Shown piece by piece: positions 1 to 7,007 of a stretch of 29,891 nt of DNA. A program made the position numbers and the translations under genes. Each line of letters opens with the position of its first letter. The first letter of the stretch is position 1. Source of the DNA: TWA4 sp051879215 (GTDB lineage: Bacteria > Bacillota > Clostridia > Lachnospirales > Lachnospiraceae); NCBI GenBank assembly GCA_051879215.1, contig JBJELP010000242.1, positions 1-29,891 on the forward strand, written 5' to 3'. A model generated the notes under the pieces. It saw only the letters and a list, made by a program, of their open reading frames with translations. It was not told the origin of the DNA and searched no databases.

Positions 1-54
<54 letters not shown>

Positions 55-240
55 AGTTTGAAACGTCTCAAGATAACTGCTTAGCTATCTTTTCCGTTTT
101 ACCTTTTAGGTTTTGTTCTTTTTTTGAATGTTGGAATCTTCAGGTTCGGCTTCTTTATGTTTCCATAAAGCAAGCTTACTTTTGGTTATATTCTTGAATT
201 CGTTGTTCAGTTATCAAGGTTCCTGTGCTGTTTTGCGACA
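55..240 (-). other. 16S rRNA leader (spacer between promoters and 16S)
   Basis: Transcribed leader between the rrn promoters and 16S. Visible elements are a CCTTGATAACTGAACA stretch at 204-219 (minus), which resembles the conserved leader/spacer sequence of clostridial rRNA operons, and a hairpin at 70-91 (AAGATAGCT, loop AAGC, AGTTATCTT) just before the mature 16S. The hairpin could take part in precursor processing; that role is inferred from position only. No protein-coding potential was seen. Confidence 0.6.
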
Positions 241-248
241 GCTTTTAT

Positions 249-277
249 AGTCTATCACATCTTTCGATGCTTGTCAA
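249..277 (-). promoter_or_regulatory. rrn promoter, proximal copy
   Basis: On the minus strand: -35 TTGACA (272-277), a 17-base spacer, -10 TAGACT (249-254). It is the nearer of two tandem sigma-A promoters between tRNA-Ser(GGA) and the 16S gene. Tandem strong promoters are usual for rRNA operons. Confidence 0.85.
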
Positions 278-311
278 CTACTTTTTTATTTTTGTTTTCA
301 GCAACTCGTTT

Positions 312-340
312 ATCATATCAGATAAACATCATTCTGTCAA
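312..340 (-). promoter_or_regulatory. rrn promoter, distal copy
   Basis: On the minus strand: -35 TTGACA (335-340), a 17-base spacer, -10 TATGAT (312-317). It lies 63 bases upstream of the proximal rrn promoter and directly downstream of tRNA-Ser(GGA). The rRNA operon therefore has its own promoters in addition to any read-through from the tRNA genes. Confidence 0.85.
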
Positions 341-363
341 CAACTTTTTTGCCTTTCAGCAAA

Positions 364-452
364 CGGAGAAGGAGGGATTTGAACCCTCGCGCCGCTATTA
401 ACGACCTACTCCCTTTCCAGGGGAGCCCCTTCAACCTCTTGGGTACTTCTCC
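364..452 (-). tRNA. tRNA-Ser (anticodon GGA)
   Basis: The acceptor stem GGAGAAG (446-452) pairs with CTTCTCC and is followed by discriminator G at 364. The anticodon arm CTCCC-CTGGAAA-GGGAG gives anticodon GGA. There is a long class II variable arm and a T arm with GGTTCAAATCC. It is 89 bases long. The 3' CCA is not encoded (TTT follows), so it must be added enzymatically. It reads UCC/UCU serine codons. Confidence 0.95.
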
Positions 453-507
453 AAACAGCCTGAATTAAATAAATATGATATTCAGTTATCGATTGAAAGC
501 AATCGAG

Positions 508-593
508 CGGAGAGGATGGGATTCGAACCCATGTGCCCTTTCGGACAAACGGTTTTCAAGACCGCCTCGTTATGACCGCTTCGATACCTCTCC
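508..593 (-). tRNA. tRNA-Ser (anticodon TGA)
   Basis: The acceptor stem GGAGAGG (587-593) pairs with CCTCTCC plus discriminator G. The anticodon arm GCGGT-CTTGAAA-ACCGT gives anticodon TGA. There is a class II variable arm and the T-loop motif GGTTCGAATCC. It is 86 bases long and CCA is not encoded. It is upstream of tRNA-Ser(GGA) in the same direction, 55 bases apart, with no terminator seen between them, so the two are probably co-transcribed. Confidence 0.95.
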
Positions 594-626
594 TTGTCTC
601 ACGTTTTTACCCGTGCAACGGTGATA

Positions 627-655
627 ATATTACCACGAACCAAAACAAATGTCAA
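627..655 (-). promoter_or_regulatory. Promoter of the tRNA-Ser pair
   Basis: On the minus strand: -35 TTGACA (650-655), a 17-base spacer, -10 TAATAT (627-632). The expected start of transcription is about 25-30 bases before the tRNA-Ser(TGA) gene. Near-consensus sigma-A promoter. Confidence 0.85.
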
Positions 656-747
656 CCACTTTTTAAAACTTTTTTCAACTATTCAGCAGAGCATCATTTC
701 AGCGGTAATCCGGAGTTTCAAACCTGCTTAATAACACAGGATAAACG

Positions 748-991
748 GTGAAATGGTCAAAAGAAATTGAAAAGTGTCAAATATATCCAATCAAACCGGA
801 TTTCCGTAACTGCCAGTCATTGTTTTGGATGAGTCAGACGGATGAAGTGCTGAAATATCCAAAAGACAGAAATACCCTATAATAACAATCGTGAATCTGA
901 TCTTTATTTTTTTGCAAACGAGCACAAAAGCCAGTGTAGATATATCCACCAAAAGATGAATTCTGTTCTTTACTCACGGCAAATATACTGA
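748..991 (+). pseudogene. Possible decayed gene remnant (two open stretches in different frames)
   Basis: This 244-base plus-strand stretch reads as two consecutive coding-like segments. The first opens at GTG 748 and runs 44 codons to TAA at 880. The second runs in the +1 frame from 881 to TGA at 989 and has ordinary residue composition (it includes RESDLYFFANEH). A single frameshift near 880 would join them. No convincing ribosome binding site or recognisable domain was seen. It could be a relic of a lost gene or a chance opening; composition is the only argument. Confidence 0.2.
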
Positions 992-1005
992 CTGGCTTAA
1001 AATAC

Positions 1006-1048
1006 ACAAAAAAGGACCGCCCACAGAATGAAATTCGTGAGGCAGTCC
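1006..1048 (-). terminator. Rho-independent terminator after ispD
   Basis: On the minus strand: GGACTGCC (1041-1048), a loop region with further pairing (CAC/GTG, GAAT/ATTC), then GGCGGTCC (1014-1021) followed by a run of six T. It starts 12 bases after the ispD stop and closes the cpc protein-rnz-tsaD-ispD unit. Confidence 0.9.
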
Positions 1049-1060
1049 CGTCCGGATGTC

Positions 1061-1759
1061 TTATCTATTATGGAGAATTGCATTGCCGAATACAAGATCC
1101 TCCGGTGTGGTCACTTTCAGATTATAGTATGATCCCATGACCATATGGGCCGCTTTATGCATATAGTATTCGACCACCATAGTGTCATCGGTTACAGCAG
1201 GTGCTTTTCCGGCAGCAATTTCTTCTGTCAGCATTCGGTATGCGTCAGCTACCAGTTTTTGTTCAAATGCCTGAGGAGTCTGAATGATCCACAGTTTGCT
1301 CCGGTCCGGTGTTTCTGCACTTTTCAGTTCTTCATCCACTTTTTTTATGGTGTCTTTTACCGGTACGGCTGCAACACAGGCTTTGGATTCCCTGACATCT
1401 TCCATGCAGCGCAGTATGGTCTCCTGATCGATAAAGGCACGAGCACTGTCATGGATCAGGATATAATCGCACTCTCCCGCTGCCTGTATACCGTTCCACA
1501 CGGACAGATATCGCTCTGCTCCTCCTGCAGTTATTGCGGTCACCTTTTTGAATCCGTATTTTTCTACAACTTCTTTACGACAAAATTCAATGTCTTTTTC
1601 TCCGGTTACCAGAATAATATTGTCAACCGGACTTACTTCAAATGCTTTTAATGAATAATATACCACCGGTTTTCCATCCAGTTCCATGAACTGTTTGGAT
1701 ACATTGGATTGCATTCGTGTCCCTTTTCCGGCTGCCAGAACAATTGCTGTATATTTCAT
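1061..1759 (-). CDS. ispD: 2-C-methyl-D-erythritol 4-phosphate cytidylyltransferase
   Basis: Transfers CMP from CTP to methylerythritol phosphate, a cytoplasmic step of the MEP isoprenoid pathway. The 232-residue protein has the nucleotidyltransferase P-loop-like start LAAGKGTRM (residues 8-16), the family motif HDSARAF in the middle, VPVKDTIK, and TPQAF. Length is normal for IspD. The start is placed at ATG 1759 because AGGGG lies 6 bases upstream; the longer frame would begin at TTG 1765 inside that ribosome binding site. It is 10 bases downstream of tsaD, so it is translated as the last gene of that operon, and a terminator follows directly. IspF, which often accompanies IspD, is not present here. 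Confidence 0.95.
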   Translation of the reverse strand: MKYTAIVLAAGKGTRMQSNVSKQFMELDGKPVVYYSLKAFEVSPVDNIILVTGEKDIEFCRKEVVEKYGFKKVTAITAGGAERYLSVWNGIQAAGECDYILIHDSARAFIDQETILRCMEDVRESKACVAAVPVKDTIKKVDEELKSAETPDRSKLWIIQTPQAFEQKLVADAYRMLTEEIAAGKAPAVTDDTMVVEYYMHKAAHMVMGSYYNLKVTTPEDLVFGNAILHNR

Positions 1760-1769
1760 AATCAACCCC

Positions 1770-2798
1770 TTATCGTTCGCCCAGCTTCAGATTGGGTACT
1801 GCATTCAGGTCCCATCCGCTTCGTACGCCATTTCTGTATTCATAATATCCTGCTGCCCCAATCATGGCGGCATTATCCGTACAGTAAATTGGTGACGGGT
1901 AACAGAATTTCAATCCTTCTTTTTCACAGGCTTCTGCAAGTGCCGCACGAAGTGCAGTGTTGGATGCAACGCCGCCTGCCAGCACAATTCTGTCATATCC
2001 GAATTCTTTTGCAGCACGAATTGCATGATCGGTCAGAATATCCACAACAGCTTTCTGGAAAGAAGCGGCAAGATCTGCATGATTGACTTCCTCGCCTTTC
2101 ATGCGTGCCTGATTAATGTAGTTCAGAACTGCCGATTTCAGCCCGCTGAAGCTGAAATCATAGGGTGAGCCTTCTACTTTTGCCCGTGGAAATGCGATGG
2201 CATCAGGATTTCCTTCTCTGGCGCACTTATCGATTTTGGGGCCGCCGGGATATCCCAGACCGATGGCTCTTGCCACTTTGTCAAAGGCTTCCCCTGCCGC
2301 ATCGTCTCTGGTTCTTCCAAGGATTTTAAATTTACCGTAATCTTCCATAACCACCAGATGGGTGTGTCCACCTGACACGATCAGGCAGAGGAAAGGCGGT
2401 TCCAGATCTTTGTGCTCAATAAAGTTGGCACATACATGTCCTTCGATATGATGCACGCCGACCAGGGGTTTGTTTTTGGCAAATGCAATGGCTTTGGCCT
2501 CTGTTACACCCACCAGAAGGGCGCCCACCAGGCCGGGTCCATAGGTTACAGCAATTGCATCCACATCATTCAGGGTAGTATCTGCATCGATCAATGCCTG
2601 TTCCACCACCTGATTTACCTTTTCTATGTGCTTTCTGGATGCGATTTCCGGTACTACCCCTCCAAAAAGGGTATGAATATCAATCTGTGAAGAAATCACA
2701 TTTGAGAGCACTTCCCGTCCATTACGGACAACTGCTGCTGCGGTTTCATCACAGGAGCTTTCAATTGCAAGTATTGTAACATCTTTCTTTTCATCCAT
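1770..2798 (-). CDS. tsaD: tRNA N6-adenosine threonylcarbamoyltransferase TsaD
   Basis: Catalytic subunit that transfers the threonylcarbamoyl group to A37 of ANN-decoding tRNAs (t6A). It works with TsaB and TsaE, both encoded about 2 kb upstream. The 342-residue protein shows the ASKHA fold signatures: IESSCDET near the N terminus, metal-binding HHIEGH (116-121), VSGGHTHL, GGVASN and TDNAAMIG. The longest frame is 21 codons longer (to 2861), but those codons overlap rnz; ATG 2798 is preceded by GAGGA and gives the usual family length. It overlaps the rnz stop by 8 bases, indicating translational coupling. Confidence 0.96.
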   Translation of the reverse strand: MDEKKDVTILAIESSCDETAAAVVRNGREVLSNVISSQIDIHTLFGGVVPEIASRKHIEKVNQVVEQALIDADTTLNDVDAIAVTYGPGLVGALLVGVTEAKAIAFAKNKPLVGVHHIEGHVCANFIEHKDLEPPFLCLIVSGGHTHLVVMEDYGKFKILGRTRDDAAGEAFDKVARAIGLGYPGGPKIDKCAREGNPDAIAFPRAKVEGSPYDFSFSGLKSAVLNYINQARMKGEEVNHADLAASFQKAVVDILTDHAIRAAKEFGYDRIVLAGGVASNTALRAALAEACEKEGLKFCYPSPIYCTDNAAMIGAAGYYEYRNGVRSGWDLNAVPNLKLGER

Positions 2799-3717
2799 TG
2801 TCTGTTTCGTCCTCTTCAAAACGCAGCTCCAGACTTTGTCCATCCTTTGCTGCCCACGCACGCGGAAATATCTTTCGCACGTTATTCATATAATTTTCAG
2901 GGAAAATCAGTGACGGGCTGTAGTGGGTGAGCCACATAACAGCGGGATTCGCTTCTTTTGCAAGATTCGCCGCCTCATAAAAGGTCATATGTTTATACTC
3001 TTTTGCCTTGTCAATTTTCTCTTTTTCGCCATACATTCCCTCACAGATAAACAAGTCAGCTCCTCTGGCTTCTTCGGCAATCAGAGGCAGAGGCCTGGTA
3101 TCCGTGCAATAGGTGACCTTCAGACCTTTTCTGGGAGCACCCATAACCTGATCCGGTGTATAGGTCACACCTTCATATTCCACATTATTGCCTTTCTGCA
3201 GCGGGTTCCAGCAGCGTACCGGAATTCCCAGTGCCTGGGCCCGTTCCACCTGAAATTTACCTTTACGGCTGATCTTTACCGTATATCCATAGCAGGGTAC
3301 ATTATGATTTACCCGAAATGCATGAATTTCAAATGGTCCCACCGTAATATCATCTGTTTTTTCCGGAATTTCATGAAATAAGATGGGAAAAGGCAGTTCC
3401 GGAGCAATACATCGCAGTGCATTCACCACTTTTTCAAGACCTCTGGGTCCGATCATCAGAACAGGTTCTCTGCGGTCTGCATTGCCCATGGTAAGCAGAA
3501 GACCGGGAAGACCACTGATATGATCTGCATGATAATGGGTAAAACAAATCACATCAATGGGTTTGAAGGTCCACCCCTTTTCCTTCACTGCCACCTGTGT
3601 TCCCTCACCACAGTCGATCATCATACTGTGACCGCCGCTGCGCAGCATAAGGGATGTGAGCCATCTTCCGGGAAGCGGCATCATGCCGCCGGTTCCCAAT
3701 AAACAAACATCTAGCAT
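2791..3717 (-). CDS. rnz: Ribonuclease Z
   Basis: Metallo-beta-lactamase-fold endonuclease that trims the 3' end of tRNA precursors, needed where CCA is not encoded, as in both tRNA-Ser genes here. The protein has 308 residues, standard for the short (RNase Z-S) form. The zinc motif HYHADH (61-66) is present, together with the N-terminal LGTGGMMPLPGR, a flexible-arm region after about residue 150, CEGMYGE, HMTFYEAA and LTHYSPS near the C terminus. It follows the small CxxC gene by 23 bases. The ribosome binding site is weak (AAAGAAAG). Confidence 0.96.
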   Translation of the reverse strand: MLDVCLLGTGGMMPLPGRWLTSLMLRSGGHSMMIDCGEGTQVAVKEKGWTFKPIDVICFTHYHADHISGLPGLLLTMGNADRREPVLMIGPRGLEKVVNALRCIAPELPFPILFHEIPEKTDDITVGPFEIHAFRVNHNVPCYGYTVKISRKGKFQVERAQALGIPVRCWNPLQKGNNVEYEGVTYTPDQVMGAPRKGLKVTYCTDTRPLPLIAEEARGADLFICEGMYGEKEKIDKAKEYKHMTFYEAANLAKEANPAVMWLTHYSPSLIFPENYMNNVRKIFPRAWAAKDGQSLELRFEEDETDNG

Positions 3718-3740
3718 ATTTCACTTTCTTTCTATATATT

Positions 3741-3983
3741 CTACACCAATTCTGTCATTTCTTCTGTTTCCGCCGGAATCTGAAATCCTTCCAGCAGTTT
3801 ATCACAGCATTTTTCACATAAATCAAAGGTCTGACGGATCCCGTCTTTCTGTGAAAAATACCCCCATTCTTTCTGAATAGAAATAAAATCCTCTTTCCAG
3901 ATTTCTCTTTCCCTGAGGATTACTCTGCCGCAGCTGTTGCATACCATTCCTGTAAGCTTCCCATGTTCATTATAGATTTTCAT
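3741..3983 (-). CDS. Small conserved CxxC zinc-ribbon-like protein
   Basis: An 80-residue protein of unknown function. It has two cysteine pairs, CNSC (residues 15-18) and CEKC followed by another Cys (about 56-60), spaced as in a zinc ribbon, and a central aromatic stretch with WGYFSQKDG. No signal peptide or membrane segment is seen, so it is probably cytoplasmic. The start has an AGGAGG 9 bases upstream. It is the first gene of the unit continuing into rnz, tsaD and ispD, which links it by context to tRNA maturation. Similar small proteins occur in clostridial genomes, but I cannot attach a name. Confidence 0.85.
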   Translation of the reverse strand: MKIYNEHGKLTGMVCNSCGRVILREREIWKEDFISIQKEWGYFSQKDGIRQTFDLCEKCCDKLLEGFQIPAETEEMTELV

Positions 3984-4125
3984 ACGGAAATACCTCCTGT
4001 GAATTTACGGACACTGAATCCGTACCACATTGTGTTCTGTATTAACAACATTTCCTCACACTGCATCCTGCCCGTATTGACAGACAGAGGGTGCTGAATC
4101 GACATTTTTCCCGATTTCAGTCCCT

Positions 4126-4155
4126 ACTATACCAGATGTAATCCTTTCATTTCAA
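4126..4155 (-). promoter_or_regulatory. Promoter of the CxxC protein-rnz-tsaD-ispD unit
   Basis: On the minus strand: -35 TTGAAA (4150-4155), an 18-base spacer, -10 TATAGT (4126-4131) with an extended TGG in front. It lies directly after the rimI stop and implies a leader of about 137 bases. An imperfect A/T-rich hairpin (about 4141-4166) overlaps the -35 region; it has no T run, so it is not a convincing rimI terminator. Confidence 0.65.
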
Positions 4156-4171
4156 TGGAAAGATTTTGTAA

Positions 4172-4612
4172 TCAGATCATTTTGCACATAATTGCGGCAT
4201 CTTCATCCGGATTATGATAATAACGTTTCCGGTATCCCTGTATTACAAATCCGGATTTTTCATACAATCTGCGGGCAGCCTCATTGCTTTCCCTCACCTC
4301 CAGCCAGATGGATCCGATTCCATTGTCTCTGGCATAATCATTCATTTGTTCAATCAGTGCCTGACCAATCCCCAGACGTCTGCAGGCCGGAGATACCCCT
4401 ATTCGCAGAAGTTCACCTTCATCTGCTGCTGCCATAAAAAAAAGATAGCCTGTTACCTGTCCGTCAAGTTCAGCTGCAAAGCTGGTTTCCTGACGATAAA
4501 ACAGAGTATTTTCCAGGCTTCTTTCATTCCACGCATCGCTGAAAAGCTCCCGTTCCAGTTCTGCAACCGCAGCGATATCTTCAGAATTCATGATACGTAT
4601 TGTAATATTCAT
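4172..4612 (-). CDS. rimI: Ribosomal protein S18-alanine N-acetyltransferase RimI
   Basis: GNAT-fold enzyme that acetylates the N-terminal alanine of ribosomal protein S18 with acetyl-CoA. The 146-residue protein has the GNAT core: an N-terminal IRIMNSEDI strand, the acetyl-CoA pyrophosphate loop RRLGIGQAL (about 81-89), and a final strand with YEKSGF. The ATG at 4612 lies 2 bases after the tsaB stop; the ribosome binding site GGAG is inside the end of tsaB. The tsaE-tsaB-rimI order is common in bacteria and supports the assignment. Other GNAT substrates cannot be excluded. Confidence 0.92.
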   Translation of the reverse strand: MNITIRIMNSEDIAAVAELERELFSDAWNERSLENTLFYRQETSFAAELDGQVTGYLFFMAAADEGELLRIGVSPACRRLGIGQALIEQMNDYARDNGIGSIWLEVRESNEAARRLYEKSGFVIQGYRKRYYHNPDEDAAIMCKMI

Positions 4613-4614
4613 TG

Positions 4615-5310
4615 CTATTTCATCTGCTCCAGCTGTCGTTCTGCCTGGGAAACACGCAGATAATCCGGCACGTGTTCCACTGCAGTCTGTATGCGCCCTT
4701 CCTGATAATATACTGCTCCCAGTGCCGCAACAGAACCTGCCCGGGCTCTGTTTGCAAAGGCAGGGGCTCTGTGCAGAGGTACCTGACAGATTTCCTGCAT
4801 CTGTTCCATATACGCATCTGCTCCGTCTCCGGTGAGGATAACCGGTTCACCCAGCCGGTTCAGTTCTTCTGCAAGCCCGGTAATATTAATATGGCAGTTT
4901 TCTTTTATCACTTCAAATCGTTCGGTATTGCGGTAAATACCGGCAAATACATTTCCCTTTCTGGCATCCAGCATGGCACAGATCAGTCCTGATGTGCCAA
5001 AAATCTGAAATGCCATGGCATCCAGTGTGGGCACATGAATCAGCGGCTTTTTCAATGCCAGACCAAGCCCTTTGGCCGTTGTGGATCCGATCCGCAACCC
5101 CGTGAAGGAACCCGGGCCACCGGATACCGCAATGGCATCCAGTGTTTCCAGATCCAGCTGAACCATATCCCTGATTTCTGCTATCATGGGAAGCAATGTC
5201 TGGGAATGTGTTTTTTGGTAATCAATGGTATATTCTGCCACCAGATGGTCATCTTCCAGAATTGCGGCAGAGGCAGTTGTTGCTGCACTTTCAATTGCTA
5301 ATATTTTCAT
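4615..5310 (-). CDS. tsaB: tRNA threonylcarbamoyladenosine biosynthesis protein TsaB
   Basis: Non-catalytic ASKHA partner that dimerises with TsaD for t6A synthesis. It has 231 residues, the expected size. It begins MKILAIESAATTASAAI, which parallels the TsaD N terminus but lacks the metal-binding HxxxH, and carries the TsaB motif GPGSFTGLRIG. The start was taken at ATG 5310, which has GGAGG 6 bases upstream; the longest frame (to 5373) runs further into tsaE. It overlaps the end of tsaE by 20 bases, so the two are translationally coupled. Confidence 0.95.
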   Translation of the reverse strand: MKILAIESAATTASAAILEDDHLVAEYTIDYQKTHSQTLLPMIAEIRDMVQLDLETLDAIAVSGGPGSFTGLRIGSTTAKGLGLALKKPLIHVPTLDAMAFQIFGTSGLICAMLDARKGNVFAGIYRNTERFEVIKENCHINITGLAEELNRLGEPVILTGDGADAYMEQMQEICQVPLHRAPAFANRARAGSVAALGAVYYQEGRIQTAVEHVPDYLRVSQAERQLEQMK

Positions 5311-5752
5311 TTTCTTCCTCCAGGCTGACTGTAATTCTGCGGTAATCAGTGCCTCTGGATAAATCCTTTTCAATGAGTACGGAATCTGCGTCTTCAGGAA
5401 TCAGTTCTTCAATCAGCTCTGACCATTCAATCAGACATACTCCCTCACCAAAGAAGTAATCTTCATAGCCGATTTCTTCCATTTCCTCCGGATCGCCGAT
5501 TCTGTAAACATCAAAATGATAGAGGGGCAGACGTCCCTCTTCATAAACCTGTACAATCGTAAAAGTCGGGCTGCAAACCGGCTCTGTTATGGCGAGACCG
5601 GCTGCAAAGCCCTGTGTAAATACGGTTTTTCCGGTTCCGAGATCACCGTTCAGACAGATAATTTCACCGGGGACAGCCTCTGTCCCCAGTTTCCTGCCCA
5701 ATTCAAAGGTTTCCTCCGGTGAACCGGTTTCAAATATCATTATCTTTCTCAT
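5291..5752 (-). CDS. tsaE: tRNA threonylcarbamoyladenosine biosynthesis ATPase TsaE
   Basis: P-loop ATPase that drives turnover of the TsaBD complex. The 153-residue protein has Walker A GDLGTGKT (36-43) and the TsaE-typical CSPTFTIV, YHFDVYRI and LIEWSE motifs. The start at 5752 has AAGGA 7 bases upstream. It is the first gene of tsaE-tsaB-rimI. TsaC (the threonylcarbamoyl-AMP synthase) is not in the window, so the pathway is completed elsewhere. A small hairpin (CGGGT/ACCCG, about 5791-5809) lies in the 74-base gap upstream; no clear promoter is visible there, so read-through from the hom unit is possible. Confidence 0.95.
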   Translation of the reverse strand: MRKIMIFETGSPEETFELGRKLGTEAVPGEIICLNGDLGTGKTVFTQGFAAGLAITEPVCSPTFTIVQVYEEGRLPLYHFDVYRIGDPEEMEEIGYEDYFFGEGVCLIEWSELIEELIPEDADSVLIEKDLSRGTDYRRITVSLEEENENISN

Positions 5753-5826
5753 TAAAGTTCCTTCTTTTCAGAGCCTTTCTGTTTCCTGTTTCCGGGTCAT
5801 TTCAACCCGATTACACATTTTACAAA

Positions 5827-6321
5827 TTAAAGTCCCTTTTTCCTGATATCATCAGGAACCTGTGTTCTCAGAAACTCCTTCACTTCTTCGGCCTGACTGC
5901 CCAGCTGCTCCAGAGAAATAATCTGTGCATGAATGGGATCAATACACAGATATATTGCTTTTTTTGTGGCAACAATCTGAAACAGTTCCAACCAGTTTGC
6001 CTGTACGCTTTCTTCTCCCTGGGAAATAATAAAGCCTTTTCTGTTGAATGTATACGTAAAAGGTTCTTTATAGGAAGGTGTTTTTGCAGCCCTCTTTCTG
6101 CATTTTCCATAGAGCATCAGCGGATTGATCACCGTAAAAAGCATACCCAGAACAACAAGAGCAGCTGTTCCCTGAATCGACACGTTTCCAAAAGTCCATA
6201 CAGCAGCTGCGAGACAGAATATGCTGAACAGAACCCAGACTTTCCCCATCAGCCCGGAATATGTATGATACATGGAAAAACCAAATAATTCTTTTGTTCT
6301 GACTTTTACCTGAAATGTCAT
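5827..6321 (-). CDS. YcxB-like membrane protein
   Basis: A 164-residue protein with two adjacent transmembrane segments (about residues 30-75) followed by a C-terminal cytoplasmic domain with YTFNRKGF, WLELFQIVATKKAIYL and IISLEQL, matching the pattern of the YcxB-like family (function unknown). The longest frame starts at GTG 6333, but the GGAGGAG it contains is the ribosome binding site for ATG 6321, so the shorter start is preferred. It follows ribU by 68 bases with no terminator seen between them. Confidence 0.8.
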   Translation of the reverse strand: MTFQVKVRTKELFGFSMYHTYSGLMGKVWVLFSIFCLAAAVWTFGNVSIQGTAALVVLGMLFTVINPLMLYGKCRKRAAKTPSYKEPFTYTFNRKGFIISQGEESVQANWLELFQIVATKKAIYLCIDPIHAQIISLEQLGSQAEEVKEFLRTQVPDDIRKKGL

Positions 6322-6389
6322 ACTCTCCTCCACAAATTAATTTCATACCAGACGTACATGAGATACGGTCTTTGAAACAGATATTTTCA

Positions 6390-6986
6390 TTACCGGATAA
6401 TCACTCTGACACGTTTATATACCAGATCGGTAATCAGACTGACAATGAAGCCTTTGATCAGATTAAACGGTACCACTGCAATGACAACAAATGTCAGTAC
6501 ATTATTAATATGGCTGTTCACTGCATTACCTGCTGCAATCAGACCTTCCATGGGAATACCGTACAATCTTGAATAGAACGGCAGAAGTACAAAGGCATTC
6601 ATAATGGCTCCGCATACTGCCATAACGAGGGTACCGGTTACCATGCCAACCAATGCACCCTTCTTTGTACGATTCATTTTATAAATAATACCTGCAGGAA
6701 GCAGGAAGAAACAGCCCATTATAAAGTTGGCCATATCGCCTACATACGCAGTGGATGTTCCTTTGATCAGAAGCTTTAATAAGATCTTGATCAGTTCAAT
6801 TAATACCCCTGCAACAGGTCCCATGCTGAACGTACCGATCAGAACGGGAATTTCGCTGAGGTCTATTTCATAAAATGCAGGTGCAATGAACGGAATGGGA
6901 AATTCAAACAGCATCAGAACGGCTGCAATTGCACCAAACATACCAATCTGCACAACATTTCTTGCAGATAATATCTTCTTTTCCAT
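6390..6986 (-). CDS. ribU: Riboflavin ECF transporter S component RibU
   Basis: Membrane substrate-binding subunit that pairs with the shared EcfAA'T module for riboflavin uptake. The 198-residue protein has about six hydrophobic segments, and the N-terminal part matches RibU (FEFPIPFIAPAF, YEIDLSEIPVLIG, GPVAGVLIELIK). The Ecf module is not in this window. The start at 6986 is preceded by AGGAGAAGG. It lies 21 bases after hom, and no FMN riboswitch is present directly upstream, so its expression follows the hom operon. Another substrate within the ECF family is possible, but the motifs favour riboflavin. Confidence 0.85.
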   Translation of the reverse strand: MEKKILSARNVVQIGMFGAIAAVLMLFEFPIPFIAPAFYEIDLSEIPVLIGTFSMGPVAGVLIELIKILLKLLIKGTSTAYVGDMANFIMGCFFLLPAGIIYKMNRTKKGALVGMVTGTLVMAVCGAIMNAFVLLPFYSRLYGIPMEGLIAAGNAVNSHINNVLTFVVIAVVPFNLIKGFIVSLITDLVYKRVRVIIR

Positions 6987-7007
6987 AATGAACCTTCTCC
7001 TCTGTTT

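Noticed and set aside
6987..7007. FMN riboswitch before ribU
   Set aside because: Only 21 bases separate hom and ribU; there is no room and no RFN motif.
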